Part shown: positions 26,001-40,700 of the stretch, piece after piece
Numbering within the stretch: the first letter of the stretch is position 1
Layout of the letters: each line of letters opens with the position of its first letter
Origin: Apostichopus japonicus
Taxonomy: Eukaryota; Echinodermata; Holothuroidea; Aspidochirotida; Stichopodidae
Reading direction: 5' to 3'
DNA: 64,000 bases
Assembly (NCBI RefSeq): GCF_037975245.1
Contig: NC_092564.1
Location: 22,409,984 to 22,473,983 of the forward strand
Translations under genes and position numbers: made by a program
Notes under the pieces: model-generated
The model's database searches: none
What the model saw: the letters and a program-made list of their open reading frames with translations, nothing else
Told to the model about the DNA's origin: nothing

Positions 26001-29000
26001 GTGTTAGCTATTGAATAATCAATAGTTGAGTGGTCCATTCATGTGTTAGCTATTGGATGAGTATCTGAGTGGAATATCTTGGTAGTTTTGTACATTAAGG
26101 TTATATTCCATTAAGACAAATTGTGTCTTTAATCAAATATCTCTGAACTGATACATGTACTGAGTATGATAGAGGAGGACCCTTACCTGAAAGCCATTAA
26201 GGTCTGTGTAAAATATTCCGTCTCTGTTCTCCACACTTGTCTTCATCCTCATCACTAATTCTTTGTTTCTCTCGTTCCTGATGTCAACTATATTCTTAAT
26301 TCCTATCCCCAAACTTTCTGGGCCTGTAATAATAAAAAAAACAGGATTATCTTATTACTATCAATCATATTTTCTAGAACAGAAAAGGAACATCCCAACT
26401 TGATATGAGGACAATCCACAGAGTTGTGTATCTCATCACAAACTCCCTTCATGATCAAATTGGTTGTTGGCTATAAAATAACATGTCTGAACATCCTAAG
26501 AACATTCAGTAGTTTCAATTCAGTGAACAGAATTACATACACACACATGCATATACAGACATGCTGCTTAATCAAATGGGTGATAGTATACTGCATGGAA
26601 CCAGTGACTCACACACATCCATATACAGACATGCTGCTTAATCAAATGGGTGATAGTATACTGCATGGAATCAGTGACTCACACACATCCATTACAGACA
26701 TGCTGCTTAATCAAATGGGTGATAGTATACTGCATGGAATCAGTGACTCACACACATCCATATACAGACATGCTGCTTAATGATATGGGTAATAGTATAC
26801 TGCATGGAATCAGTGACACATACACATCCATATACAGACATGCTGCTTAATCAAATGGGTGATAGTATACTGCATGGAATCAGTGACTCACACACATCCA
26901 TATACAGGCATGCTGCTTAATCAAATAGGTGATAGTATACTGCATGGAATCAGTGACTCACACACATCCATATACAGACATGCTGCTTAATGATATGGGT
27001 GATAGTATACTGCATGGAATCAGTGACTCACACACATCCATATACAGACATGCTGCTTAATCAAATGGGTGATAGTATACTGCATGGAACCAGTGACTCA
27101 CACACATCCATATACAGACATGCTGCTTAATCAAATGGGTGATAGTATACTGCATGGAATCAGTGACTCACACACATCCATATACAGACATGCTGCTTAA
27201 TGATATGGGTGATAGTATACTGCATGGAATCAGTGACTCACACACATCCATATACAGACATGCTGCTTAATCAAATGGGTGATAGTATACTGCATGGAAT
27301 CAGTGACTCACACACATGCATATACAGACATGCTGCTTAATCAAATGGGTGATAGTTTACTGCATGGAATCAGTGACTCACACACATGCATATACATACA
27401 TGCTGCTTAATCAAATGGGTGATAGTATACTGCATGGAATCAGTGACTCACACACATCCATATACAGACATGCTGCTTAATGAAATAGGTGATAGTACAC
27501 TGCATGGAATCAGTGACTAACACACATACATATACAGACATGCTGCTTAATCAAATGGGTGATAGTACACTGTATGGAATCAGTGACTCACACACATACA
27601 TATATACAGACATGCTGCTTAATGAAATAGGTGATAGTACACTGCATGGAATCAGTGACTAACACACATACATATACAGACATGCTGCTTAATCAAATGG
27701 GTGATAGTATACTGCATGGAATCAGTGACTCACACACATCCATATACAGACATGCTGCTTAATGAAATAGGTGATAGTATGTACACTGCATGGAATCAGT
27801 GACTCACACACATGCATATACAGACATGCTGCTTAATCAAATGGGTGATAGTATACTGCATGGAATCAGTGACTCACACACATCCATATACAGACATGCT
27901 GCTTAATGAAATAGGTGATAGTACACTGCATGGAATCAGTGACTCACGCACATACATATACAGACATGCTGCTTAATCAAATGGGTGATAGTATACTGCA
28001 TGGAATCAGTGACTCACACACATCCATATACAGACATGCTTCTTAATCAAATGGGTGATAGTATACTGCATGGAATCAGTGACTCACACATATCCATTAC
28101 AGACATGCTGCTTAATGAAATGGGTGATAGTATACTGCATGGAATCAGTGACTCACACACATCCATATATACAGACATGCTGCTTAATGGGTGATAGTAT
28201 ACTGCATTGAATCAGCGACTCACCTTCTGTGTTTGTAAGAGACACAATATGTTCAACACAAAAGAGACTCACAGACACTTCAGAGAATAAAGGACCAGAG
28301 GTGACCCTGACAGGAGGATGTTGACCAGTCACAGCCTGTTGCCAAATTAAAAAAAATGACATAAGTTAAATACTCAAAACCGAAAACCAGGAGAGGGTAC
28401 AAGCATGTAGTAAAGTAATACCAGACAAACAACAGAGAGAAGGCAAATATTATCAAATGTAACTGAGAAGGCAAAGCATTCTATGATGAAAGAATTAATG
28501 AGGGCAGCAGAATGGAACATATTCCTTGGATAGATTAGAAAGAAATGCTGCCAGACTATGAACCATGTAATATTGTGTGCATAAACAGTATGATTCATAG
28601 GCAATGCTACACATCAATAAGACCAACATCTACATCTAATTCTTATATTTTAATTTTACAAACAGCCAAGAGAGAAAAGACTGATAAGAAACTGCTAATT
28701 CACTGGAAAAGCCTGTGAAGGCATTGCACTATATCATCATGATCATGATCATCATCAATCAGTATTTATATAGCGCTGATATCGTGGAAAACTTCATTAG
28801 CACCTTGTAAGAGAAAGGTTTAAAGCTGTTTCTTGAAACTGTTCAGTGAGTGGCAATGTCTGAGTTCATGTGGCATGGAATTCCACAACTGAGTGCCAAT
28901 TCTAGAAAATGCACGACAACCGTATGGACTATTGAGTTTGAAGCGAGGCTCGATAAGGAGATTAGCATGTTGAGAACAGAGAGAACAAGTTGGCTCGTAA

Positions 29001-32000
29001 GGAAGGATGTGATCTCAGAAATGTTCAGGAGTTTGCTAATGAAGGGCCTTCCAAGTCAGTAAAAGAATTTTGTAGTTGATTATTTGTTGAATTGGAAGCT
29101 GGTGAAGGTGATATTGCATAAGTGATAATTTGCTGCCCTACAGATTGATGACATGTGTTGCTCCACGTTTAAGGTGGAGTCAAGAATGATACCCAAGGAA
29201 TGTACTGATGATGAGGACTCAACAACATCACTCCCCATTTAGATCTGAGTGCCCTGTAAGCTCTCATTGAAGTATGGAGGAGTTACAACAAGTAGATCAG
29301 TCTTGTCATCATTCAGTTTGAGGAGGTTAACTTTCATCCATAAACGTAGGTCTGCAAATAAACCCCTCAATGCAGTGAATATAAAAACAGGGATGTAAGG
29401 GCAGCCCAAAAAAAACAAAAAAAGGAAAACTATTCGGAGACCCCGGGTGAATGCCGTCCTAACACATCCTACTCCTAGCTCTGACTACTTACACACTATG
29501 GTTATGTTAGGCTAGCCCAAAGTTACGAATACATTGCAGCGAAATCCGGAATAAAAAACCGTCTCACAATTGAATCCCGTAGATTTCCGCCCCTCACAAA
29601 TATCACAAGCGTTCATTCCGAAACTTATGTCGAGCACCAGCAGTTAAGAAGATGTGAATTAGGCAAGGTTTTTTCAACAACAGAAATGAGCTATGGCGAT
29701 TTGAAGTTCGCACGTATGCAACGATGTTCACATGGCACAATGTTTTACAGTGCAATGCGATGTGTAACAGGAAATGGTATTTTGGTTGATCGATGAGTGA
29801 AAATTGAAGTTAGCTTGCCGCAACGGGCCAGGCATTTATACCGTGTTGTGTCTTTGATATTCATACAATTTTGTGGAAACTTTATTGGAATTTAAAAAAA
29901 AAACAGATTTCCGTAAAAATATGGAAGACTTGCATCCCTGTAAAAAGCCTGTGAAGGCATTGCACTATATACAACAGGCAAGAGAGAACTAATAACAAAC
30001 TGCTAAATAAGTGTAGATACATTTAATACTAGCAATCAAATATTTTTTGTGTTGCTGGACTAAAGCTATCCTTCTACATCTATCTGGTTGTCTTCGTTAC
30101 ACTGCTGCATACAGTTGAATTCTTGTGGATATTACTTTTCCTCATGAGTTATGAAAATTCAAACCCGCATCATCTTGGGGAAACAAGTGATTGCCATAAA
30201 CCTTAAAAGAACTGTTTCATTTTCTGCACTTAAGTCATAGCCATTTCATCATCAATGGCAAATTATAGCTAATTCACTCATGGCCAGAAAAAATAAGATT
30301 TCACTGGTAAATGGGTGCAAACAATCCTCTGACCTCCCATGCTGCAGAGAAACTTCCAGGGAATGAAAAGTTTGCACTTCTAGAAAAAGGAAAGGATTTC
30401 TATGAAGAAAGAAACTTTAGGCAGTCACTAGTGCTCTAACCTGTTTTAATGTACTAGACATTGTACTACATCACATCTGCATGATTGGATTTCATAAGTA
30501 TGCAGATCATTAACTTACTGGTTCCAAGTGCGTTTAGTATATGATTTTACACCAAACTAACTTAAATTACTCATTTCTTTAATTGCTAATTAACCTTCTC
30601 ATGGTAAAAGAACCCACAAAGGTGAAATCAACTCTATTCTGAGGTTTGGATAAAACTTATTTGGTGTGGCCGACTGTCAGAGGCTAATTTCGTCTACCAA
30701 ATATAAAATGTCTTTACTATCCAAACTTTCTCTTGTGTTTCCTTGGATTTGATTTAATAGTTCAAAATCAATAATGGACAAAACAACATACAAATAGATA
30801 CAAGCACATCTTGAGAAAGATAAATTTAGCAGAGACTGACCTTAGCTGGTCCATCTGGAAGGAACAGGTAAGCCCCACTCTTCATATTGGTAGCTTTGTT
30901 GGTTCCATACATCACAAACTCCATTTCTATGTTGGTATCTTTGTTATCTGCCTTTGTTGTCACTGACTACAATAACAAAGCATAACAAAGCAAAATGGAT
31001 GATATCTTACTTCTAAATATGTTATTACAGCGACCAATCTGTTTCAATGGCACAAAATACACATATACTTGAAGCTCAGAAATGGTAGTTACTATTTACA
31101 AGTAACTTAAAGGGGTATTCTTATGTCACTTATTGTGATGCTGACAGGGAAGACAGATACATAGCTCACTAGTAATGATTCAATCCAACATTGAAAGTAA
31201 CCTTAACATTCGACAAATTACTTAATCTAAACCATTGTTATAAACCTTTTACTAAATTATCATTCTGTAATAAATTGGTTTTCCTGTGAAGTCATCATTG
31301 CACATACTCTTCCAGAGCTAAAAGATTACAAACTGAGGATTTTGAAAATAGTGTTTGAGATTGTTTTCAGATAATTTTCAGAGAGACAATCAAAGACTGT
31401 CGATATGAGGCTTCTTTTGAGATCAAAGATTGTCAATAGGAGGCTTCCTTTGAGTGCAACATTGGATCCTTAAGCATTCTCTACAGATTCAGCATCATTT
31501 TAGTACTTGTAATAAACCCATCAGATGGTTTGGTATTTGTTATTAACCAGTTTTATGGATTCAGCATGGTTTGTATAAACATTTTCATGAACTGTTCTAT
31601 GAAAGTTCAGCGGTGCTTCAGCATCTGTAATGAACAATTCTAAGCATTCAGTATTATTTTAGTTTTTGTAATGCACAATCTTTCAAATCAGCAAGGCTCC
31701 AATTATTATATAATAAACAATTCAATACTTTAAATTAATTCTAGGAATCAACCATATTTTTCAATGTTTAAGTGCTTTTTATTATTAATTGTATGAGTTG
31801 ATTATTGTCATTTGAACAAAAGTCTTCTATACTGCTTGATTTTGAAAGCATTGTACATACCTTCAAAAACCCAGTAAGCCTATCAAACTTTGCCAGAAGG
31901 AAGTCATTTTCTAGAAGAATGCTCTCTGCAGATTCAGAATGCTTCAAAACTTCCACAGCACCTCTAAAATATGAGAAGATATCCAATAATTACATGCATA

Positions 32001-35000
32001 AAATGATTAAGTAAATTGCCAGAAGAGTACAGAGCATAGTTGATGAGTGTAGAGGGGAAGAGGGGAGGGGGTTACAAAGTCATGGGTATGACTGAATAGC
32101 CACACTGTTCACATATTCCTGAAGACAGACCATAATTTAAACCTTTCTCTTCTTGTGTTGCAGATAAAACTTTCCACTTTTAGCGTCTATTATTATTTAC
32201 AACGGATCAATTCTTATTAAAAGGACAATTCTGTTCTTACACAGTAAACAAGTAGAACTTTGTTTATTTAAATCAATTCAAAATGTCATTGATCAACTAT
32301 GAATTTAAAGGGACCATTAGAAATGAAGAACTTATGAAAAAAAAATGGATTGCAATGTAGTAATTCTACAAGCTATACCTGACAATAAATATAAGCACTA
32401 ATGAACAAGGATCTACAGTAAGTTAAATATTAAAACACGTAAAAAAGCAAGGAAGAGGAATAATAACCAGAAATGTAAAATAGCTTGAGGTTTCTATGAC
32501 ATGATTTAGCTACATTTCTTATGTCTGAAGATTCCCTTCTTGAGATATCATGCACACAGGGTTTCCACAGATTGTTATCTATTAATAATAATAAAAGTAA
32601 TATTTGTCAACACTTCAGCTTGGATGGCAGTCTTTTAGACTACGGACACAATATTTGGCATGAAATTCATCACTTCTATAGTTCTTTGTATAGCTCTGAC
32701 AACACTTCTGCGGGATCTTCCCTTTTATGACTTAGATCACCCAGAATTATGCTATGATGTCTCTGAGCTTTGTGACGGTGAACTCATCTCTGCGGGATCT
32801 TCCCTTTATGACCAAGATTAAGATTTGTTTAAAAATTTCTTCAAAGCTCCTAAGGTCTCCGTACAATTCATTTATGGGAAATATCAACAAAAATTGCTGA
32901 GGAACCAACTGCAACCCAAGTGTACTCTGTGGTTTATTTTAGAGGTAGAGAGATTGTTGGTTAAAAAGAAACCGTGCTCTAGAAGAGGGATTTTCTTCTT
33001 AAGGGATGACCATTCACATTTAACAAGAACACATACACATGCACAACATACGATTTCAAAAGTTACTATTTTACATCATAAACAGAAATGACTTCTTGTC
33101 CAGAGGCTTAAAGAATGAAAGTTACCTAATATCTGTTAAGAGCATAGTATAATATCTTGTCAAATTACCTTCTAATGTTGGCTTGTTCGTCCATGTTGAA
33201 AAACTCTACTGAAGAATGTTGGTGGTGAGAGGTGACTTTGGTCCCAGAGTCTCGAATCCAATATTTCTTCATACTCATTGGCTTCAAATCTACTTCAAAC
33301 AACAACTGTGAACAGAAAGAAGGTAATTATTTATAGGGGATTCAAAGGAAACAGTAGATTCTACACTGTAATGCTTCCAAACAAATCACCTACATGAGTG
33401 TGAGAGACCACTTAGGTTATCTCTTCAGTGTCTGGTGCTATCAAGTCAGTAACATTGTTATAACATTCCCAAACAGGTCACCTAGGTGAGTGTCAGAGAC
33501 CATTACACTCTGCCAAGTTATGAAGCTATCTACTTTTGCTGAGAAATTGCAGCTTGTATCTAGCGTATTACTCACTAGTTACCACACATTACAGACTCTG
33601 CACACTCTGGCATTTTAGTATGTCTTAAGTGTAGGTCAACAGATATGAAGCAAGTTGGCCTAACGAGAACTATCATCATTTAGTATTCCAAAGAATGTTA
33701 CGTGACTAGGAATAGTATCTTCTAACATGAATATTCAAATAAGGAGTCTTACTTCAAAGAAAGAGTCATCTAGGGCGTCAAACTGATTGAAGACCAAGCC
33801 TCCTTGGCTGTTGACTGGATTATTGTCAGAGTCAGTAACTTCAACATTAACAGATGACACTCTAAGTTTCACCAGCTCTTTCCTTGGTTGTCCCAAAGAA
33901 TTGAAAAACACCACAGCTCTGAAAGAAAATTCAAGCGACTTGTTCAGTTTTCTGTGTATCAAAATCATTCAACGTCTGTACATTGATCAAGCAAGCCCAC
34001 ATACATAACTTTAGTTTGGTTAATTCATTACAAAGTGGAATATGGCAACTGTTTTTCAGTAACATACACACACAGACAGTTTTCTTTGGACAAACTGAGA
34101 GAGCTGTGAAGAGAAGGCTGATAGTGTAAATTGAATGACACAGATAGGAATAGGGTTCAGTTTACAAATTGAGATATACTACAGAATGAACAGCTTATTT
34201 GGAAAAGCTTCAAGAAATATGTTTACTCCTAGCTTTGTGATTTTAAAGTTTTATTTTGCAAGTTATTCTAAAATGTATCTCACAGGCAAATTGAAATAAG
34301 CTCCTGCTGACATGTCATCTCTGCAATTGAGACCTCTCTTTGATTAGTTTTGTGATAGTTTGGGGAGTCAGGTACTATATGGGATCATAACAGTTATAGT
34401 GACAGTTCTCCTTTAACATTTATGAAATGTTTTTACAGGGTTTATCTTTTTGTCACATTAAATGTACTGTCAGTTCATGAGTGAGACAATTGAAAATGAT
34501 TTAACATTCCATAAAGATTCAATGTAATCAAACACCAATCAGAATTATCTGATTTAACATTCCCTACAGATTCAATGTAATAAAATACCAACCTCGGATC
34601 CTCTTCATCTAGGAGAACAATTTCTTGGCTCGGCATGGCGTCATGGCTCGCCCTCGTTTCATCCTGTATAAAAGAAAACCAAGGTGAAAACTTCTAAGTG
34701 AATTATCTGTAATATTTCAGCGAGTTGGCATTAACGTTCACATATTTACAAAAAAGAGAAGGTCAAAATCTATAATACTAATTAATGTTGGAAGCAATAG
34801 CAATAACAAAGCCAATTCAATTGATTATCATTCAAGGAAGTTGAAGATTTTGAAAATGTGTTTTATGTTTATACCAAGGGCGGCGGAACTGGGGGGGGCA
34901 CAGGGGGCACGTGCCCCCCCACTTTTCCTCAGGTTAAAAATGTGCCCTTTTTCTACATAAAAATTGAGGTGTCTCAAGTTAGCAAGAGGCCAGGGAACCA

Positions 35001-37612
35001 GAATGAACACTCGGGAAGGGCCGTTTCCGGCCATCTGAGGGGTTTGTAAAACCAAAACTTTTCTTGTACGCTCCGCGCCAACCGATGGTGGCGCTCCGCT
35101 CAGATAGTCGTGCATACAACTTTGCAAATCCTGGCTAAGCCTGTGACTTTTAATGAATTTCTGTGGGTCATCCTCAAAGCTATTTCGAATGGAAAAAAAT
35201 TGTTAAGATATTAACAAGAAAAAAGAAGATTCCTACATTAGCAACTAGCATGATTTCACCTCATTTTGTCTCAAAAGAAAACTTGTTCCTTGTTTCCCAA
35301 TTTGCACATTGGATATTGCAGTTCTAGTATGCATATTTTCCTTGAGGGGGGGGGGGGGGTCGGGACGTTGATGGAGTGATGTGTATACGCAAATAAGTTA
35401 ATACAATAAGTGTTATCAAGGGTACTAAATATAAGGCTGCATCAGTCCAATCGAATTTCTGCAAAGTGCCCTTTGATGTCGGTGCCCCCCCCCAGATTAA
35501 AAGTGCTTCCGCCGCCCTTGGTTTATACTCACAGCTGTAATAAACTGTTGAGCAATATTTAATGTTCTTACTCATCACTTGAGAAAATTTAACCCCTGAC
35601 TTATAGTGTATGTATCCTTAACATTAATATTCATCACTTTAGAGAATTTAACCCCTGACTTACAGTGTAAGTATATTTAATCTTCATACTCATCCCTTTA
35701 GAGATTTTAACCCCTGACTTACAGTGTAAGTATATTTAATCTTCATACTCATCCCTTTAGAGAATTTAACCCCTGACTTACAGTGTAAGTATATTTAACA
35801 TTGGTACTCATCACTTTGGAGAATTTAACCCCTGGCTTACAGTGTAAGTATATTTAATGTTCATACTCATCACTTTAGAGAATTTAACCCCTGACTTATA
35901 GTGTAAGTATATTTAACATTGGTACTCATCACTTTGGAGAATTTAACTCCTGACTTATAGTGTATGTATACTTAACATTAATATTCATCACTTTAGAGAA
36001 TTTGACCCCTGACTAACAGTGTAAGTATATTTCACATTCATACTCCTCTCTGTAAAGTAGTTAACTGAATAATTTGTAGGTGTACTTAGTATTCATACTC
36101 ACCACTGTGAAGTATTTAACTCCTGACTTGTAGTCAGATTTTTGCTGCAGCATTAGAAAGTACAGACTCTCCATCATAACCAGTCTTGAATCTTCAATAG
36201 CTTTAAGCAATCTGCGTAAATAAAACACAAAAACTTGAGAGGTGGAAAAACTTAAGGTTCCTAACAACTGGAAGAAGTTTGCACACAAAACAGCCAGATT
36301 TTCCTGTCAAATGCAGGATTTCAATTCTCTTCTTAGGATAAATGCTGCAATTTATATGTACTTTAACAAAGTTATTAATATTCTTTTCTTTCTCAAAAGA
36401 GTACTTACTTTGCTATAAATGTCATTTAGAAAACTAAGCACTACAAAATGTTTCAAAAATCAATTCTTACGTCATACTGCGCATTCCACTAACAAATACC
36501 CACAGTTGCATATGGAATTACTTGAAGTCAGATTACAGTTAAAAGAACTACTTACTTATTATAACGAAGATATATCTACTCGTTTAATGTTCTAATTTAC
36601 AAAGCACTGTTACCCACACATACTACTGGCAATCACTTTCAATATTTACATACTCTACATTTGTTCATTTAGGTGGTTGGGTCATATTCATTCAATCTGC
36701 ACACATTATTCTCTCTCTCTCTAGTAGTGCCTTCTTTTCCTTTTTAAAGCCCTCATATGACCCCTTCTTATAATGAATGCAATGAATGCTAAACTTTGTT
36801 GAGATGTTTGCTTCAAACTGTAAAGAAAGCTATAATCATTTGTCCTTGAAAATGTTCATAAATACCTAAAAACCATTAATGTTCTTTGCACTTTGAATAC
36901 TGACTAAGTTTAGGAAATGTTTTATGGAGACACAACCTTGCCATCATAATCACCAGTCTATGTGATAGAGATGACCATCATGAACAGCTTAGGAAAAATC
37001 TGATTCCATTTAGGAAATGTCACAAATTTAATGCTTCTTCACACACAAGACAAGCGAGACTTGATCAAGACATTATCAAACCAGCCCATGCTTGAATTGT
37101 GAATGATTTTGTATTTATAACAATGTCTATTTTCTGTAATGAAGATGGGTTTTGCAGTTTATGCAGAATCAAACATATTGAACCTCTTCACATGACCTAA
37201 ACAAGAAACTGGATTACTGTCACCACTTGTTGACATTCTACCTTGAAAATATCAGAAGAAAAACCAAGATATAGTAAAAGGTTGAGATCCTAGTGGCATA
37301 ATGACATCACAGGTATGACTTTTCAACTACAATATCTGACAAATGGAACAAGATTTGTCATAGCTGTGTGGTGAGTTTGTGTCCCCCTTTAACTCACAAA
37401 TTGTGTTAGCTTAAAAATACTTTCAGTAAAAAAGCACACAAGGGTTTGTCTACAAGCTGCTAGCTGTTTCATGTTTAATAATACATCAAATTTGAAGGAT
37501 GGTTAAGTAACAGACCAACAAGGTTATATATAGTTGTTTCTGTAAATCGCTGTGATCTTTTGTAGAGCGCTCTATCAAATACATAGTAATATTAATAATA
37601 TTAATAATACTA

Positions 37613-37704
<92 letters not shown>

Positions 37705-40700
37705 ACAAGTTGCTAGCTAATCCATTTACGCAACAGATTGTATTACTCTTCATACTATATAAATGTACCACTTACTTTTGGCCATAATCAACAACAACAT
37801 GATCCTTAGCAGTCCCTGTAATAGCGTCATGGTGCTGAAATAAACCAAGTGATTTCCTGGATTGTGATAGTAGGTGGATCAGTTCACTATCTTGAAAAGC
37901 CCCAATCTCGGCCTGCCTGGCAGAAGCTGCAGCATATGAAAATGCAATTTCTGCAGCCCTACGGTAGAACAAAAAAAAATGCATCTTTTATGGTTTCATT
38001 TAAATTTAAATTTAAAAGGCAAAATTACAAATAAAGTATGGCAAACAAAACGATTACAAACAATATTTTTATTTTTTAATATAATATTGTTTAATATTTA
38101 CAATATTATTAAGAACAATATTAAAAACAATTATGGCAAAATATTGTAAAAAGCATCAAAATACAAAATTAACTTGAAAGTTGCATGCTGTCAAGTGTTA
38201 ATATTGTAAATGAATACAGACATGTTGTAATATTGTCTCATATTTACACATGTAACAGAAAACCTACTGAAATGGATTAATACAGTCATGTCAAATGTCT
38301 CAGCTTCACTATTTTTTACTATTTATAAACCTCAAACCTAGTGACATGAATGACTACAGATATGTAATAATGTCTTCACAATTACGTCAACAAAGGTCAA
38401 ACCATTTGAATTTTGTAAAAGGTAGCTGTATATACAATACAAATAGTATACTTGCCTATCAATTACACCAAATATGGATAATTAATATATATTCTCTTCT
38501 TTAAATTCAAAATCATTGCTTGTTTTTGCTAGCTGAAATTTACATGAGATTTTGAAGAAAAAAAAGTTACAAAGAAATCTCTCTACCTCAAGTGACCTTC
38601 TACTACTCGGTCCAGATGTTTATGAAGCGGTCTGGAGGTGAAGTACCCTGTCCAGTAGTCTTTATCTCGATCAGCGTAGGCAAAAAAGTCCCCACTGAGG
38701 GAAGGAAATCCTTCTGGCTGCGCCCCAATTTCAGTGTTGGTCTCGTACCACAGAGCACTAAAGTAGTCATTTAATGTTCCAAACTGGGCCTACAACAGAC
38801 AGAATCCAATACTTTCAAAGACATTGATCATTCATCTACCTTCCACATTTATATCTATATCAAGTAGTATAAGTGCTATGCATATATATTGTAATATGCA
38901 TATTATGTACTAGGTATAATATGTACTATACATATTATGAACTATACATATTATGTACTATGTATATAACTTACTATGTGTATGTACTATACATATTATG
39001 TGATATGCAGATTATATCCTATGCATATTAGATACATTATATAATATGTACTTTACATACTTTGTACTACGCATGTTACATACTGTGTATACAACATACT
39101 ATGTATATACTATGTCATTCTACCATTTTGAAGGGTTGCCCATTCGTGAGGCCCATGTTTGTTTATAGAGCCCTTGTGTATCCTAAAAACACACTGATTC
39201 ACTTTAGATTTCCTTGTCTATTGTATGGTTTGATCCCGATGTATATCATGAAAGCACACTCACTAGTTATAGATTTCCTTGTCTCTGTTACAGTTTGATT
39301 CCTATGTGCATCATAAACACACACTCATCCACTTAAGATACCCTTGTCTTTCTTCCGGTTTGATCCCTACGTGTATCCTTAAACCACACTCATTCACTTT
39401 AGATTTCCTTGTCTCTATTACAGTGTGATTCCTATGTGTATCCTAAACACACACCCGGTAGTTGTAGATTTCCTGGTCTCTTTTCACAGTTTGATTCCTA
39501 TGTGTATCCTAAAAACATAGTAGTTGTAGATGTCCGTGTCTTGTATTGTGATGAATAGTTAGCTGTGTCTTCCCACCCTTGACAAGGTAAGTGAAAAAGT
39601 CTCTTGGGAAGACTCCCATAGACACTGTTAGCTCATTAAGGATTGATTGTTGCTGCCCTTTGTAATGAGCATTGCAATAACTTGATAGTAATTCACAATG
39701 TTGAGTGTAAACGCTCACTGAGTATCGCAGAGTCTGTACAGAGTCTGTGCACTACTCAGTGCTGAGCTGATAGGCTCACACAAACACTGTGTGGCAATAC
39801 AGTGTTAAAAGCTATATATATAAACAGCTCATTTCAATTTGTTACTAAGCAATGGAAGTGGGATACATTTCAGAAAAAACAGAAACTATTTGGATCTACT
39901 TTCTGAGAACTATACCAAAAATCTATCAGCTCTTGACTATTTAATTTTGGACTTTCACACCAACTTTGAATGTGTAGCATGTACACAATACAGCCCATTG
40001 TGTATTGTATGTACACAATATTCGCAAGTATGTACACGGTATGTACATGTATGTATACAGTTTACACAGTGTACACAATATACAGTATACAATGTACACA
40101 GTGTACATGTACACAGTATGTACACAGTATTTGCAATAATTGCATGTACACAATACAGCCCATTCTTGCTCCTTGGTGACCATGACAAAGATGAAATTTG
40201 GTCTCTCTGACAAAAGTTATTAGCTTAAAGCCTATGACTTTGGTATCTTTCCTGACCCTTTTATTTATACACATTAAAAAGTATGATATCCCAAAAAATA
40301 GCCCACATTACAAACAACATAACATAAATGTAACAAAAACTAAGAAAAACTAATTGAAACTGTTAATTTATACCTGAACATGCCAGTCTTTTCTTTGATT
40401 CATATAACTGAACAGTTTTTCATAATTTTCATACTGCTGGTCCCACTCGATTGCTTTGTCATATCTGAAGTCATCGCCCAATGGAACCATGAGTACATTA
40501 CTCTTGAAAAGTTTGGACTTTTTCCTATACTGGTCCAGTAGCATGCCAGCCCTGTTGAAGCAAGTAGTATATGTATTGAAATGAAAATTAGTGTCAGAAA
40601 CACATTCATCTTAATGCAATCTGCCAAAGACTTACCACGTGAATAAAAGCTGGCGACCAACAATGTGCCAATGTCATATAGTATAATCAAAATTAATTCA

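Noticed and set aside
26424-28194. Open frames repeating [20 protein letters not shown]
   Set aside because: Translation of the 70-bp intronic array. The frame breaks wherever unit length changes.
31360-31720. Loose repeats in intron 15 sharing CTCTACAGATTCAGCAT with exon 15
   Set aside because: A possible further exon-derived repeat, but the match is only about 18 bp and the units are too irregular to claim.
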